NCBI GenBank assembly: GCA_033439295.1
Contig: JAVTLE010000014.1
Coordinates: 2,356,001-2,420,000, forward strand
Reading direction: 5' to 3'
Length of the DNA stretch: 64,000 bases
Origin: Deuterostichococcus epilithicus
Taxonomy: Eukaryota > Chlorophyta > Trebouxiophyceae > Prasiolales > Stichococcaceae
Shown: piece after piece, positions 27,230 through 40,745 of the stretch
Layout of the letters: every line of letters begins with the position of its first letter
How positions within the stretch are numbered: the first letter of the stretch is position 1
Position numbers and translations under genes: made by a program
Notes under the pieces: generated by a model
What the model was told of the DNA's origin: nothing
Databases searched by the model: none
Seen by the model: only the letters and a program-made list of their open reading frames with translations

Positions 27230-29260
27230 TCATTGCGCGTCTTGATCGCAGGAGGCGCATGAGGTTAGGTTGACAGGGCAAGAGGCTGGGGGGGGCGCGA
27301 GGCGGCTACGGTCGGGCCAGTGCAGAGCGCGCACCAGCTTGCGCAGGATGAAGAGGACGAGGGCGGAGGGCACGATCTCGACGAGGGAGTAGTAGATGAT
27401 GTCGAGCAGCGGGTGCTGCCACACGTCAAGGTCTGCGTCCTGCTTGTCCAGCGCGCTCCACGCCACGATGACAGCACGCACCGTGAAGCAGGTCGCGCAG
27501 ATCACCGTGACAAAGCCCACCTGCGATTCTCAAGTGCGCCGCGTCAGCATCTTTCGAATCAGGGCTTGGGAGTTTGGCCCCTGTGACGCTGCGCCCCAGG
27601 GTGGGGGACCAAGGCCCATGGCATGCAGCTAGACACGTCGGTCATGGCCGATCGGAACAGCGGGCCACAGCCATTGGAGAGGGGCGGCGTGACTTACATA
27701 TGCTGAGCAGTGCATGCAGCAACAGGTGGCCATCATGGCTTTTTGAAAAACGCTGACCTCGCGCAGCTTCTTGGTGCGGCCGCGGGACTCGACGGGGAAG
27801 CGGCGCAGCATGAGGAACAGGCGGCCGCCGTAGACGAGGAAGCCCAGCGCCGCAGCGATGCTGACGATGGCCAGAAACACGCAGCCCGCGATGCGGCCCA
27901 CCTCCACCGCCTCCCCCGTCGCCACCGACGTGAACACCCACAGGCCCGCCTGCGTTGCCATATAAAGCAGCATTCAGATTTGCAGCAAAAGTTACGAGTC
28001 AATGCCTCGACATGCACGAGGGCAGGGTGCACTGCGTCCTCAGGTTCAACCTGGCAGGGGCCATTGCCCAGGCCCGGTCCATCACCTCACCGTCTCCAGC
28101 GAGCGCTGAAGCCTACTCATCACACACACTAACAGGGCTCACGGACACCACGCCTGCAGGTTATCCACAGCATGTGTGTAATTGCAGCAGCAAGCGGGAG
28201 GCCGTCAGGCAGGACGGCACCTGGACGAGGTATACGACAGCGTTGGCGGTGACGAAGATGGGCCGCAGCTTGGAGGTGGGCAGGCTGCGGGCCTGGTGGT
28301 AGATCTCCGCCCAGAACAGCACCAGCAGCGTGTAGGTGGAGAAGAACAGCAGCCCCGGCAGATCCGTCAGCACCGCCTGCACCACCGGCGGGTCTGCCAT
28401 CTGCACCTGCAGAGGGGATGCCACAGGGGCAGACCGTCAAGTCCTGGCCTCATACAGCCCGGAGCTGCATCCTCTTGAGCTGCGTACTGGCCGCGCATCA
28501 AGCCTGGGCATGCTGGAAGCGCAAGCCTGCAGTCACGGCGCCAAGTCCCAAGTCCTGGCAGTCGAGCCGCAGCTCTGGCCCCGCTGTCGCATTCGAGGTT
28601 GCTCGAGGTTACAGCTTACAAGCAGCAGCTGCAGAGCGGTGCGCGCCCACATCCGCCGATACCCATTCCAGTGGCAGGGCATGCTTGTCACCAACCGAAG
28701 GAGCTGGGGGTAGATCAAATGACAGGGTCTTCTGAGATGCTGCCCAGCACAGTCAACCCACCTTCTGCCAGCAAGCGAAGACGCCCAGTCGCAGGGATGC
28801 CACCAGGAAGTTGAGCAGATGGAACACCTTCTGCGTCGTCCAGCCATACTCGGGCACGCGCATCTGGATGCGAATCAGCTGGATCGCGGCCACGAGCGCG
28901 ATGGCGCCATAGCCCACTGCCAGGCCGTACCTGCGATGGCGCAACAAGGAGAAAGCCACGATCAGGTCGCGCTGGAGATACAAGAGCAGCTTCCCTGCAG
29001 CGCCTGGGCCACCACCCACATGTCATTGCTGTGCTGAAGTTGCAGCGTTTGACTCACACAGGCTGATCCGGCTACAACACTCAGTGCCAGCCTCCACCTG
29101 CCGCAGTCTCGGCACGCATGCACAGAAGCAAGAGAGGTGCTCACTCGCTGTAGGAGCGCCACTTTGGGTCTGAGTCAATGCGCTGCCACCAGTCCGGCAT
29201 CGCATTGGCGGCCACCGCCGACAGCTCGTTCGACAATTTCTCAAAGGCGAAGGCCCTCAT
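27230..29260 (-). CDS. TOM1/TOM3/THH1-family multi-pass membrane protein
   Basis: Member of the THH1/TOM1/TOM3 domain family. Plant members are vacuolar or tonoplast membrane proteins, known as host factors bound by tobamovirus replicase. The minus-strand ATG at 29260 gives [20 protein letters not shown] and then [19 protein letters not shown]. Later exons give [20 protein letters not shown] (about 28925-28860) and [19 protein letters not shown] (about 28835-28775). They continue with [20 protein letters not shown] (about 28370-28310) and [16 protein letters not shown]. Further on are [20 protein letters not shown] (about 27940-27885), the basic loop [17 protein letters not shown], and the last exon [20 protein letters not shown]...[20 protein letters not shown], with stop at 27230. 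The hydrophobic segments fit a seven-span protein. Its role in the alga is unknown. Confidence 0.85.
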
Positions 29261-30381
29261 GGCGCCGGCACGCCTCAGCAAAAGCCCGCCGGCTGCGGCG
29301 CGGAACTCGAGGCGCCGCTGCCAGAAGGTCCTCTACGGCTCAGCCCTGGGCCTGCAGCCCAGCACCGGCCTGTCAAGGGACTGATGCAACATTGGAGGGC
29401 GCCAGCATCATCGGCGACTGGCCCCCCGTGCATTGTGCAGCTTTGTGTGGACCACTCGAGTTCACAAAGTCTCCGAGACTGGACTTCCACGACACAAGCC
29501 ATCGCAGCATGCTTATCGCGATGCCAGATGACGATAGGATGCAGATGCTCAACGGCAGGCATGCACTGACAGTCTGACGGCAGTGCTGACAAAGCCTCAA
29601 CGCACAGCGTCCGGAGGACACGGACGTCAGCCACACGCTGCCGCGGCCTGCAAACTGGCTTGACAAGAGTAGCTGCTCACCCGCCTGAGCTCTCGACCAC
29701 AGCCCACAGGCGATGTCGAGAGTGGAGCCAGGAATACGGCACCAACTGCTCGTGAGCGGCAGGATATGTGCAAAAACCTGGTCGAGCCCGGAGGACGACG
29801 CAGCGAGGTGTGTTTGCAGCAGTGTGACCCAGCGGCAGAGCTGTTCAGCTGTGAGAATGCACAGGTCAAAACATCTGGACGTTCATGCGCGACTTCACTG
29901 GCGGAACTGCGGGATGCTAAACCTAAAGCTGATAGGGACGCTTGAAGCATGGTGTGTCGTCACTTCCTGTGCTGCGAGCCTGGGAGCGTTAGGTGCAGCC
30001 TGGGAGAATGAGTGCAATGGAGGTTCAAGAAGCAGAAAACCCCTTCAAGAAAAGTTTCTAGCCCGAAATTTCTCTAAAGCTGCCTCCCGTGACCCGGCCT
30101 GCATCCGTGTGCACCAGTGCGTATGGACGCGAGATCAAGCCTGGGCAAACTGCAGCCTTGACGGTCTGCACGATGGTGGATCAGCAGGCAAAGGATTATG
30201 ACACAGATTCTCTGTCTCTTATAGCACTGGCTCGGCGACGATTGCTGGTGCGCACGTCATGCCTGCAGTTTTACCGCTGGACAACAGCGCTGCTCATATG
30301 TTCCAGCATCGCGCCTGTGCAGCCTGGATAGCGCGAAACGAACATGCGCTCGAGTATCGAACAGAGCAGTTCCGTTGTGGC
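29261..30381. other. Divergent intergenic region, no gene recognised
   Basis: About 1.1 kb between the TOM1-like start (-) and the Sec1 start (+). Short open frames only, none with motifs. It holds both promoters and possibly untranslated exons. Confidence 0.4.
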
Positions 30382-33300
30382 ATGCGCGGACAGGACGAGA
30401 TGCTGGGGTGGGGCCAACAAGAGCTCAAGGACCAGGAGGGCGCTTGGTCTGTGCTCATCCTGGACGCCACAACGGTCAAGATCTTCTCGTCCTGCGCCCG
30501 AGTTTCAGACTGTGTCGACCTAAATGTGGCATGTGAGTGACACATGATCATCCCACAATCTCTGCTTGGATGGCAATCATGCGATCAAAGCTCTGCTGCC
30601 AGCGCCCGCCGGCATGCATGATGTGAAGGTCCATGGAACCCTCAGACCATGAATGTCCCCTCCTCTCTGGATCGCAGTGCTGGAGGATCTGAACAAGAAC
30701 CGTATGCCGATGCCGGAGATGACAGGTTTGTTGATCGACCTGCACCATGGGATAGAAGTTGCGATGCACCTGATGAACCACACGTTTTCTGTGGTGCTTC
30801 GACATGCAGGTGTCTATTTCCTGTCCCCATGCGCTGCCAGCGTCGCTCGCGTTTGCTTTGACTTCGGGAGTAGCCCCATGTACAAGGCCGCGCATGTATT
30901 CTTCAGTGGCAAGCTGGCGCCCGAGCTGCTGGCGGAGATGCGCTCGACACCAGGCCTCACAGCTCGATTGGCCACGCTGCAAGAATTGCATCTTGAGTTT
31001 TCTGTCGTGGACCGCCGCACATTCCACACCAACCAGGTGACTCAGGGGCTTCTCCTGCTGTCGTTGTGGTCGAGTCAGGGAACCGACAACACTCCGAGGC
31101 TGTGCCATCAGGACATGCCTAAACAGCAGCCTGCAGTGTGACACTCCACGACCAGCCAAACATATGGCAATTTCAGGCGGCTCCTGATGGACGGCGGCCA
31201 GCATCACAAGAAATGATTTTGGTCATCGCAGGAGCAGGCGCTGCAGCACTTGTTTGGCGACGGCACAGCAGGCGAGTCTGACAGCTACCATATGGAAGTG
31301 CAGACAGCCGCCAGCCGCGTAGTCTCCCTCCTGGTCTCCCTCCAGGTGCCGCAACACGAATCAGACACTGCTGCGGCAATTGCGACATCAGGCACTGGTG
31401 CTGCAACCAATTAACCATGTTGTGCTTGTGTAGGCACCTGCGTCATCGTTGTATGTGCCGCCAGGTGCCTGACTGGTGTTGTACCTCTTGCAGTCTCCAC
31501 ATGATGCACTCCACATGCTGTGTGCGCCGTGTGACAGGACTTTCCAGCCATCCGCTTCAGGGCAGCCAAGCCCAATGCAGCCGAGCCAGTGCTGGAGGCG
31601 CGGTCACTAATGGCGCAGCGGGTGGCCATCGAGATCCACGACCGCATGCTGGCATTGCAGAAAAGCGGCGTGCTGCCCGCATCTACAGGTGCTTCCGTCC
31701 GGCCTGGTGCAAGGGTTGTGCGCGCGCAATGCTGCAGTGAAGGATTCATCTGCAGGTCCAGATCATGTGAGTTGAAAGTAGCTGTTACGTGTGCAGGCGA
31801 AAAGTGCGACCTGTTGGTCACCGACAGAGCTTATGACTCGGTGGCACCAGTCATACATGAGTGGACCTACGAGTGCATGGTAGCGGACCAGCTGCTGGTC
31901 TCGGCGCCGCACAAAGGGCTATTTCAGTATCAGATACAGACACAAGAAGGTGGGCGGCGCACTAGTAGACTACGAGGCACCAACGTCACCGTCCACTGAC
32001 TTTTGCCCCCACAGCTGTATTGCTGTACCACCACTCAATTTCCTGTGAGTGTATGCCATGTCCTAGGGTCATTTTCACAGGCAAGACAGAGCTGCGCGAG
32101 CACATGCTGAACGAGGCCGACCTGCTGTGGCTGAGGCTGCGGGACTCGCATTTTTCGGCGGCATCGCTGGCCATCACAGAGCAGCTGGACCACTTCAGAT
32201 CAATCAACAAGGCTGCTAGCTACAGCAGTGCCGCCGCCGGCGCCGATGCCGGCGAGAGCGGCGCGCTTGATACCAAAGCAATGCGGAAACTTGTCAGTGC
32301 GCTGCCTCAGTACAGGCGCGGGGACTTGATGTGCACTCCTCCTGCAGGAGGCTCGCTTGACGCTGCACATGCAGAAACTGTCATCATACCTTATGTTTGT
32401 TCCTGTCTTGACATCTGCATCATTGGCGCGCAGGGAACAGCTGGCAAAGCTGGCAGTGCATGTCGAGCTGGCCTCAAAGCTTTCGTCCTCCATTGAAGCG
32501 GGGCACCTCACGGAGATTGGCGCCCTGGAGCAGGCTCTGGTGTACGGCGATGCCGGCTCAAAAGAATTGATTGCGCTGCTCACGGGGCCCCGTGGGCCGC
32601 AGCTGCTTCCTGCCGACAAGGTGAGGCCGTGCGCCAATTGCAGACATGCTGCTTTGCAAAGCGGGAGGCGAAGTCCTCTTTCCCGAGTTCTTTCAGAGAC
32701 TGTCACCTTGTGAAAGCATGCCCGGAATTGCCCGTTACCCATGAGGCATCAATGCTCGAGGAGCTCCACTCGACTGGCTGTGCGCCGTCCTTGATGCAGC
32801 TGCGGCTGCTGGTGACCTACGCAGCAGCGAACCCAGAGCACATGGACGCCACTAAACAGGTCGCTTCCTGCTTTGCAGTGGCATCGGAAAATTCTTGTCC
32901 CACCAGCACTGAGCATCGACCCATGCTCGTACAGCTACACAAGAGGAAAGGATCCTGCCTACAATGTGAAGGCATAGGTTGTCAGGACCTGTCATGTCCA
33001 CCTGGTCGGTCATGCTGCGGCGCCTGTCACAGCAGTCCACTGCTGTAATCGCAGGTACAATGGCAGAAGCTGAGTAGGTTGCTGCAGCGTGACATGGAGA
33101 CGATCGCCAACCTGGAGATGTTGGGCGTTCCGCTGCGCGCCAAGACCACCGTGGCCAGCCTCTTTGGCGGCGGAAAGAGGCGGCGGCGCCCCATGCGCAA
33201 GGTGAGCGCTTCTGTGTTGCCTGCACAGTTGCACTGCGTGTGCACCAGTTCGGCACCGACCTGCCGGGCAGCAGTGTGGCCACTCCTGCACATCTGCACT

Positions 33301-34180
33301 GGACATGAGAGACGCACAGCTGCAGCACCGCGAGACCTGCATCTGATTCCTTGGACATCAGCGGGCACCAGCTCATGAGAGCTGCAAGTCAAATGCTGAC
33401 ATCGTTGGCAGGAGCGGGCGCTGGACGAGACAGAGCAGCAGTTTACGCTGCAGCGCTTCGTGCCGCTGTTGGCGGATGTGCTGGAGGACCTCGTTGCCGG
33501 GAAGCTGTCCAGCGACGAGTACTGCCATGTCAGCGCGCCGCGGGCAGACGTCAAGCCAGGTGAGGCGGTGCCGCCTGCAGAATTTGAGGAGGAGGCGCTT
33601 GGATTTTGGCATGGCATATTTAGGCGCTTTTCAAAGCCTCGCATTACCTGTAGGGATGGAATGTACTGATCTGGCAGAGACCGAATGTGATTGGCTGCAG
33701 ATGGCGTCGCTGGCCAGGAGAAGGGCATCAAGGCGGTCGTGTCGGTGCGCAGCAATCGCAGCACCGCTGCCTGGAAGCACAAAGCGGTTATTGGCGGCAA
33801 GGCGTCCGGCGCCCGCTTGCCGTCGAAGGTAACTGACCGAAATGATGGCCCAGCTGAAATGCCGTTTGCTGTGGGCCTCAGACTTGGGCGTGCTGCGACC
33901 TGCATCGGCTTTCAAAGCATGACAGGCAGCATGTTGCGGCGGCACCACTCAAAATCTGAGATTGATGTCTGCTGACCATGCTTTCCAATGACAGGGACGC
34001 ATCATTGTGTTCGTCGTTGGCGGCATCACGCACTCGGAAATGCGGGTGGTGCGCACGCTCAGCAAACAGCTCAACAAAGACATCGTACTGGGCGGCACCT
34101 CTGTTGACAGCCCCGCCGTCTTCCTGGAGCACTTGCACCAGCTGAGCAGCCTGGAGTCCATCGCCAAGGAGCGGAAATAG
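30382..34180 (+). CDS. Sec1/Munc18-family protein, KEULE-like
   Basis: SM protein that binds syntaxin and promotes SNARE-driven fusion at the plasma membrane or cell plate. The first exon (ATG at 30382, alternative ATG at 30400) reads GAWSVLILDATTVKIFSSCA. Next come LLEDLNKNRMPMPEMTG (about 30681) and VYFLSPCAASVARV (about 30812), then SPMYKAAHVFFSGKLAPELL (about 30875). Later exons hold EQALQHLFGD, DFPAIRFRAAKP (about 31539), CDLLVTDRAYDSVAPVIHEW (about 31807), ELREHMLNEADLLWLRLRDS (about 32091), LGTPR-region equivalents ALEQALVYGDAGSKELIALL (about 32523) and LRLLVTYAAANPEHMDATKQ. After these come VQWQKLSRLLQRDMETIANL, LQRFVPLLADVLEDLVAGKL (about 33450), and RIIVFVVGGITHSEMRVVRT with VLGGTSVDSPAVFLEHL (about 33995-34140). 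The stop is at 34180. The order follows plant KEULE/SEC1 from end to end. Confidence 0.9.
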
Positions 34181-34394
34181 TTTTGGAATGGCCTTTTGAA
34201 CTGCGACCGATACGTAGTCAGGGCAGCCCTTAAAATTCCGCACTGCTCGTCTACAACAAACAAGGACAACATCATTGTAGGGGGCACATCGGCTCGTTTT
34301 TCGTCAAGTTCGTCAATCTCAGGGATGTTCCGAGTGTAAGCAGATGCAAACATAGGCAGATATTTCATCTACAAGGCACCGAGGACACTTGTTG

Positions 34395-37300
34395 CTAGCA
34401 CAGACTTGTCTCCTTGTCTTCGGCAAAATGCTTGCAGGTTCTTGAGGTGGTGCCCGCAGGCTTCATGGCTCGGTCCTCGTCCTTGATGCCGCCCTGATTG
34501 TTGTATGGGGCAGGCGGACGCTTCCCCGCCTCAGCCACCGGTTTGCTCGAGCCAGCGACAACGGCGGCGACCTGCTGCGAGAGCAGCCGCCGCAGCTGCC
34601 GCTCCACCTGCACAGGCGGCAAGACAGTTTCTCAGCTTGAGACCGACAACAGCAAGCCTGAAACCCATGCTGCTTGTGGCAGCATGGGACCATCTTGCAG
34701 GCTCCATGTAAAGCCAGCGGTGCAGCAGGCGGCTCACGCGTGCATGGTGCACCTGGGACTGCAGCCGCTGGCGGTAGGCCTCGAGCACGCGCTGCACCAC
34801 AATGGCTGCTGCGGTGCCGACGACGGCATCTGGCAGCTGCGGACCCGCCAGCGCCGCGAGCGCGCGGCGAGCCGCCAGCTTGGCGCGAGAGGCGGCGCCC
34901 GGCTGTAATGACTCCACCACCTTTGTGTGCAGCGACCCCCAACCTTCCCTCATATTGAAAGTTCACGGTCTCAAAGTTGAATGTCGCCTACGCGCCGCCA
35001 TGTGCTGCACAAGCAGCATGGTGATGTGCCCTGGCAGCCTGCAGCCGAGTCTGTCGACTTGGTCGACATCGTGTGCAGCGGCGGAAAGGCCATGACACAG
35101 ATCCGTCTCGGGAGTATGCACCTGCCGTGCCTGTTCCCCGGCCAGCCGCTCGGCTGTATGCTGCAGCAGGCCACGCGCAGCATCGCCGAGTGGTTCCTGC
35201 GCCGGGAGTGGCTGCGCAGCAGCGGCCAGCGCCGCCTCTGCGGCAGCAGCAGCCGCCGCCAGGGCCGTGGGTGCTGCCGCTGCCACCAGGTTCGCGGAGA
35301 CAGCCTCGGCGGTGAAGTCCACAATCGCTCGCAGCCCCACCTGACGTAGCAGCAGCTTCGCAGCTTCTGAGTGGGGACCTCTTGAGTGCTGCCAGCCGGG
35401 CCTCCAGGCAGCCACCCCCTGCCATAACTGTCTCGCTGCCGACGTGCGGCAGGTCAGAGTTTTGGGAAGAGAGGGCACCGGCTGCCATACGCATGATTTC
35501 ACCACATGCACAAAGGGTGACAAGGGCCATACCGGCACATGCTCGGGGCTGTGCTGCGTCAGGAACGCCTCCTGCAGCCGCCGATTGCCGACATCCTCCG
35601 CTGCGGAGGTGGCTGCGGCGGGCTGTGCTGCAGTGTCGAGCAGCGCCGGCGGCGCCAGCCCACGGCGGGCCCCGGACTGACCGCTCCTTGCGGAGGCACT
35701 GCTGCCTGCAGCCACCTGCACCACCATCGAAGCCTTCGAGAAGCCAGACCCGCGGTCATGATTGCTGCTGTGCTGCCTGTGGGTTCATCATGACCCATGA
35801 GCCCAGCATAAGAGTCGACCAGAGCGCGCCTGCATACTTCTAGCCTACATGGTGCAGGAACGAGAACAACAGACAGAGTTGGAATGCGGCGAGGTGGTGT
35901 GTGCAGGTAGTAGCCACCGCTCAGTTGCCGCGCTGAAATCGTTGCGCACTTGCAGCGCGGCACGGCAGGCCTGCAGCGGCGGGCAGCACAGCTCCATGAA
36001 GCGGCCATCCAGCAGCGCGTCAGCCGCCGCCAGCTGCCGCGCCAGGCTACCGCTGTCCAGCCCTGTAGCAGTAGTGCCCGCCGCGGCCTGCTGCGGCGGC
36101 AGCTGCATTGTCGGCGGCAAGCGGGCCAGAGCATCGTCCAGCGCGCAGCGCAGGCACAGCGCAGCTGGGCCAAAGGCGGCGCTGCATGGCTGCAGCGCCG
36201 GCACCGCGCGCAGCGCCGCCAGCTGCTGCGCCACCTGCCTGTAGCGGCCGCGGAGCTTTAGCACAGTGCTGCACAATGCAGCGCTGCAGTGCTGAGACCC
36301 ACTCGCGACCAATGCCTGCATATTCGGTGCGATGCAGCATTTCCAGGCGCCCGCTCCATTGCTGGGAACAAGAACAGGCTGTTGGCACTTCAGGCACACC
36401 TGAAGTGGGGGCCGGCGGCGGCAGCTGGGTCGTGCGGCAGCAATGTCAGGTAGGCGGCGACCCACGGAAGCGTCACCAGCCGCGCCGGCGCACTGTCTGC
36501 CGCCCTCAGCGCTGCCAGCACATCCACCAGGTGCTGTGCACCTGAGTGTGCATAGCTGGGACCCACTTCCCCTTGCGATAGTAACATGACGATCTGCTCA
36601 GCACCCAGCAATTGCAGCCACAGGCAAATGCACGGGTGTATCACTGCAGCCAAGATGCCAATTTGTACAACATTTGCAGGTCTGCATTGCCTGCACATGC
36701 CTCCAAATGACGCACAGGCGAAGACAGCAATGGAGCATCGAGGAGCGAGGCAACCTGCGGGAGATGGGCGAGGAGTCAAAGGGATGTGCCAGGAGGGCAC
36801 GACAAACGAGATAGCTGCACCTGCGCCATTGCCAAAGTGCAGGTAGCTGAGGAAGCGCGCCAGGGCGGTCGCCTTCAGCAGGCTGGCCGCTGCACGGGTG
36901 CGCCACACTGACGGCTCGTCGTGGCTGGGGCTCCGGTCCAGTTCCAGTAGCTTGGCCGCCATGACGCTGCGGCCACACACCCCTGATCAACTTGCCGATT
37001 TGCTCAACCAGCGGTTGAAGAGGAGGTCTGAACCATTAGAACACTAGGACGCCTGAAGCAGCTGGCGTGACGGCCTCATGCAGGAAGCTGTGAGCGCTGC
37101 CTGCCACCCTGACCTTTGAACCGATTACGATGGCCACATTGCCTGCAACTGCTGCGCACGCCCCTGCAGCAGCTACCACAGCTGCGCTCATGATGTAGCA
37201 CAGCCTGGAGAGCCCTTACCTGGTGAGCTGGCAGCCGAGGCGGTAGCTGTCCGCTGCGTGCAGGAACAGGATGTAGGGCCGCTGCGCCGGCGGGAAAAGT

Positions 37301-40300
37301 GCCGCTAGCTGCACGTCCGAGGCTGTGCTTGCCGCTGTGCTCTGCACTGCGGGCTTGCCTGCTGACGCCGGCAAAAGCACAAAGGTGAGCAGCGCATCAC
37401 GGGTCTCGTCAGAGGTGGGGGCTTGCAGCAGCGGGCCAGCTTCGCGAGCAACTTGTGACTCGCAACAGCGAACACCAAACCCTCGGATTATGAATATAGC
37501 ACACCTGAGGGGCGGGACCCACGTGCAGGCTTGGCGCCAGTGAAGCGGGACTCGAGGCCCTGAAACTTGGCCAGGCTGCGCTGCGCAAAGCCCGCCAGCT
37601 CCGCCTCCACCAGCACCACCCCTGTAGCAGCTGCCTGGGCAGCAGGGCAAAGACCCATTTCGCTAAACATCTGCGCACCTCTGGCTCGACCTGCGGCATG
37701 CCAGATGGTCAATCGAATGGCACGCGTGGGAGGGCAATGCATGGTCTGGGTGTTGGTCGTGCGGATGGCTCACCTGCAGCAGCGCTGCGATGAAGATCTC
37801 GGCGAAGGCGCGGAAGTTGTCTTGCAGCAGCTGCTGCAGCAGCGGGTGCGCCCGCTCCCGCATGACTACAGCCATCTGCTCCAGCCCTGCTTCCGTCAAC
37901 AGCAGCTCTCATGAGAATCTGCCCTTAAACATCACCATTGCGCCCTGGAGGCCAGAGCCTGCCTGCGAGCGGTTGCGGAATGCTGACCTGGCTGTTCTTC
38001 CTCCGCAGCAGCTGGCAAGAGGCGCCGCCTGCCGCACAGGTTGAGACGCTGGTCGAAGCGCACCCGGGTCGGAGCTGCTGCCGGCAGCGAAGGTCGCCGC
38101 CAGCGTCGCCGGGTCGGAGCTGGCGAAGGGGTTGCCTGCATTTGCGGCGCTGCGCATCAGGTCGAACCACAGGTCGCGCACCCTCTCCCGGTTGCTCACC
38201 AGCCGCTGCTCCCCCTGCGCAGGCACCACACTTTCTCCTGTCCAGGCATGCTCGGACATGCCAGCACGAGCAAATCCCGAGGGGGCAAGCCTCGCCTCTG
38301 ATGGGACTGAAGGGCACTGAGTGATTGGGGGCGGTGGGTTGTGTGAAGGCGCGTTAGCCCTTCTCTGTGCCAGCCCCAGTTCATGTGCGTAGGTGCGACC
38401 CCGGTCACATGTGATGGGACTATCAGCGCACTCGCACCATGTTTCGGTTCAGGCGCGTGTCTGCCGTCAGCGTAGCCAGCCCCGTGACGTGACCGAAAGC
38501 GGGATTTGGCTGGGAGCTAGCGCCGTGTGAGCTGCAGGCGGCCAGGGCGGCCTGCACACAAGCTCCCGAGTGGCCTTCAACCTCCCAGAGCAGGCGCGCT
38601 GTCCAGCTGACAGATTGGACTGCCACACGGTGTATCAGGAGCAGGGCAGTCTGTGCCGGCAGAGGCTGCGCAAGGGCTGCGGTGATGTGTGTTTCGCAAG
38701 ACGCGCAACACGGCTGGCTTTGCAGGAGGCGGCAGCGCACCTGCAGCCTGTGCAGCAGCTGCGTCCCATGCTGCCGCACAGCAGGCGCGCGCAACAGCGC
38801 CTCCAACAAGTCGCGCCCAAGACCCGCAAGCAGCTGGCCTGCCAGCGCCACAGCACAGCTATTAGCTGTCATGTACCACCGCAGCCACAGCCACAGGTCA
38901 GATACTTCCACACAGCAGGAAACGAGGAAACACAGTGGGGACTGCTGCGCTTGGTTAGCGCAGTGGTCAACACAGCAGCCTAAGGAGGGATTGGGCTTGC
39001 AAAGTCCCTCAAGAGTGAGCACGTCAGCGCCTCACCTGCCTCCAGCAGAGCTGCGCTGGCAAATGCCACTGCGACGCGGGCGCAGTTCAGCAGCACCGCT
39101 TCCTCTGTGGCAACATCCACCGCCAGCGTCAGCAGCTGCAGCAGAAGGTCCAGCTCAGGCGCCAGCGCAATGCTGCTGCCACGCCGCAGCGGCCGCCCAT
39201 ACAGGGTACCAAGGCGGCCTGCCCATAGCAGCCGCTCTGCTGCACTCAGGGCCCGAGAATCTGCCCCTGCCAGTGCTGCAGCTGCTCCACCGCTTGCGCC
39301 CTGTGGCTGCTCGGCATCCGCTGCTTCGCCAGGCGGCATGCTGCCATCAACTGTTGCATCGGCTGCCACTGGATGACCGCCAGCAGCCGTGACGGAGGTG
39401 TCAAAGGTACCGGATGGCCCCGCCAGAACGGCTGACACTCTCGACTGGGCCGGGCTGACTGGCGGCCGTGCTGTGGCTGTCTGCGCCCAATGCGAGCCAG
39501 GCTGGCTGGACGGCGGGGCCGCCGGCGCTGGCCATGCGCTGCCGGTCCGCAGCGGCGGCAGCACGAGCGGAGGGGCTTGCTGCAGCTGTTGGGGGTTGAT
39601 GCGTCGCGGCGGCTTTGGCGCCTGCTTGCCGGTGGCTGCTGCTGGCCTGACAGCTGGTTCCCCGTTCACCGCTTGGCTCACCTGGCCGCCGGCAGCCTGG
39701 CTGCTCGGCGCCTTGCCTAGTCGTGCGTCCAGGGCCTTGCCGGCAGCCCGAGGCGCCTGCTGCGGAGCGTGTCGCTGCTTCTGCGGTGATGTCGTTGCTG
39801 CTGACGCTGCCGCCGCTGCCGCCGCTGCCTGCTGCGCAGCGCTACCGGTGTACAGCAGCTGCGCGACCGCTCGGGCCTTCGGGCCAGCGCGGGCGGCTGG
39901 CGATGAGCGCTTGGTGAGCCCCGCGCCGGACATGAGGCGCTCCAGCGATGGGCTGCTGGCGGTCGCCGCAGCGAGGTCACTGGGTGGCGGCGTCGTGGCA
40001 GCGAAGGGGCTGAAGGGGCCTGCCTGAGCCGCCGCCGCGCCGATGGGCGTGCTCGGCTGGCTGCCTCTCCGCACTGGCGTGACTGCCCCCGCCGAGCTGA
40101 AGCAGCCGCCGCCGACGCTGCCGACACGTCCACCGCCGCCCCACGCACCGCCGCTCCACGCACCGCCGCTCGGCGCTGCCACGAGCACGGGCTGCTGCAC
40201 CGGGGTTGGCGCGATGCGTCGAGCGCTGCCCTGCGGCAGTGGTGGGTACTCGCCACGGTCCGTATGGCCTGGCTGTGTCGCAGCCCTGCGCTGAGCGCCT

Positions 40301-40745
40301 CTGCCGGCTTTGCCGCCGGCTGGCTGCGCCTGGGACGACAAACCGCCGGCCGCTAGCTCGTATGCCGCGGCCACGCGCTGTCGCCCTGCAATGCAGCACT
40401 CTGACTGAGCGGGTGAGGAGCAGACTTGGCAAATGCAAACGAAGGCTGTCACTGGCATGCTCAGCCAAAGGGTAGGCTTGCATGTTGTGCATCGTCAGAC
40501 CCACCGGCTGCGAGCACTGGCGCGGCCTGCTCTCTGACATGATCCAGGATGTAGGCGCGCAGCTGGACGGGGGAAAACCCTGTGAGACGCTTTGGGCCCC
40601 ATGCCGAAGATGCCTTCAGCGTGTTCTGCGACTGCAGCACCTCATTTAGGCCCGGTGCACTCGCAACGGAGTCGGACTCGATCCATGCAGTGGCTGCCAG
40701 AACGTCGACTTCGCCGCGCAGCACCGCCTCGAGGTACAGATCCAT
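34395..40745 (-). CDS. Codanin-1-like protein
   Basis: Homologue of codanin-1, the animal protein that binds the histone chaperone ASF1 and a nuclease partner in the cytoplasm; plants have related proteins. The minus-strand ATG at 40745 gives MDLYLEAVLRGEVDVLAATA, like the codanin N-terminus. The exon ends near 40493. A large exon (about 40420-38980) carries GEYPPLPQGSARRIAPTPV, the conserved FPPL...RRIxPTPV motif, then a long Ala/Pro/Gln-rich linker and AERLLWAGRLGTLYGRPL. Later exons give LVSNRERVRDLWFDLMRSA (about 38190-38130), LVTLPWVAAYLTLLPHDPAA (about 36475-36415), and the C-terminal domain AIVDFTAEAVSANLVAAAA (about 35325-35270). The last exon, ERQLRRLLSQQVAAVVAGSS, ends at 34395. Many middle joins are uncertain because the protein is Ala-rich. 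The assignment rests on motif order at both ends; its role in algae is unknown. Confidence 0.75.

Noticed and set aside
26893-27273. 126-codon + strand open frame downstream of a TATA-like word
   Set aside because: Composition is skewed to Ser, Ala, Pro and Arg, it overlaps the end of the TOM1-like gene, and no motif or splice signal supports it.
39389-40027. 212-codon + strand frame opposite the codanin large exon
   Set aside because: The minus-strand frame is longer and carries the codanin motif; the + frame is an antisense shadow.
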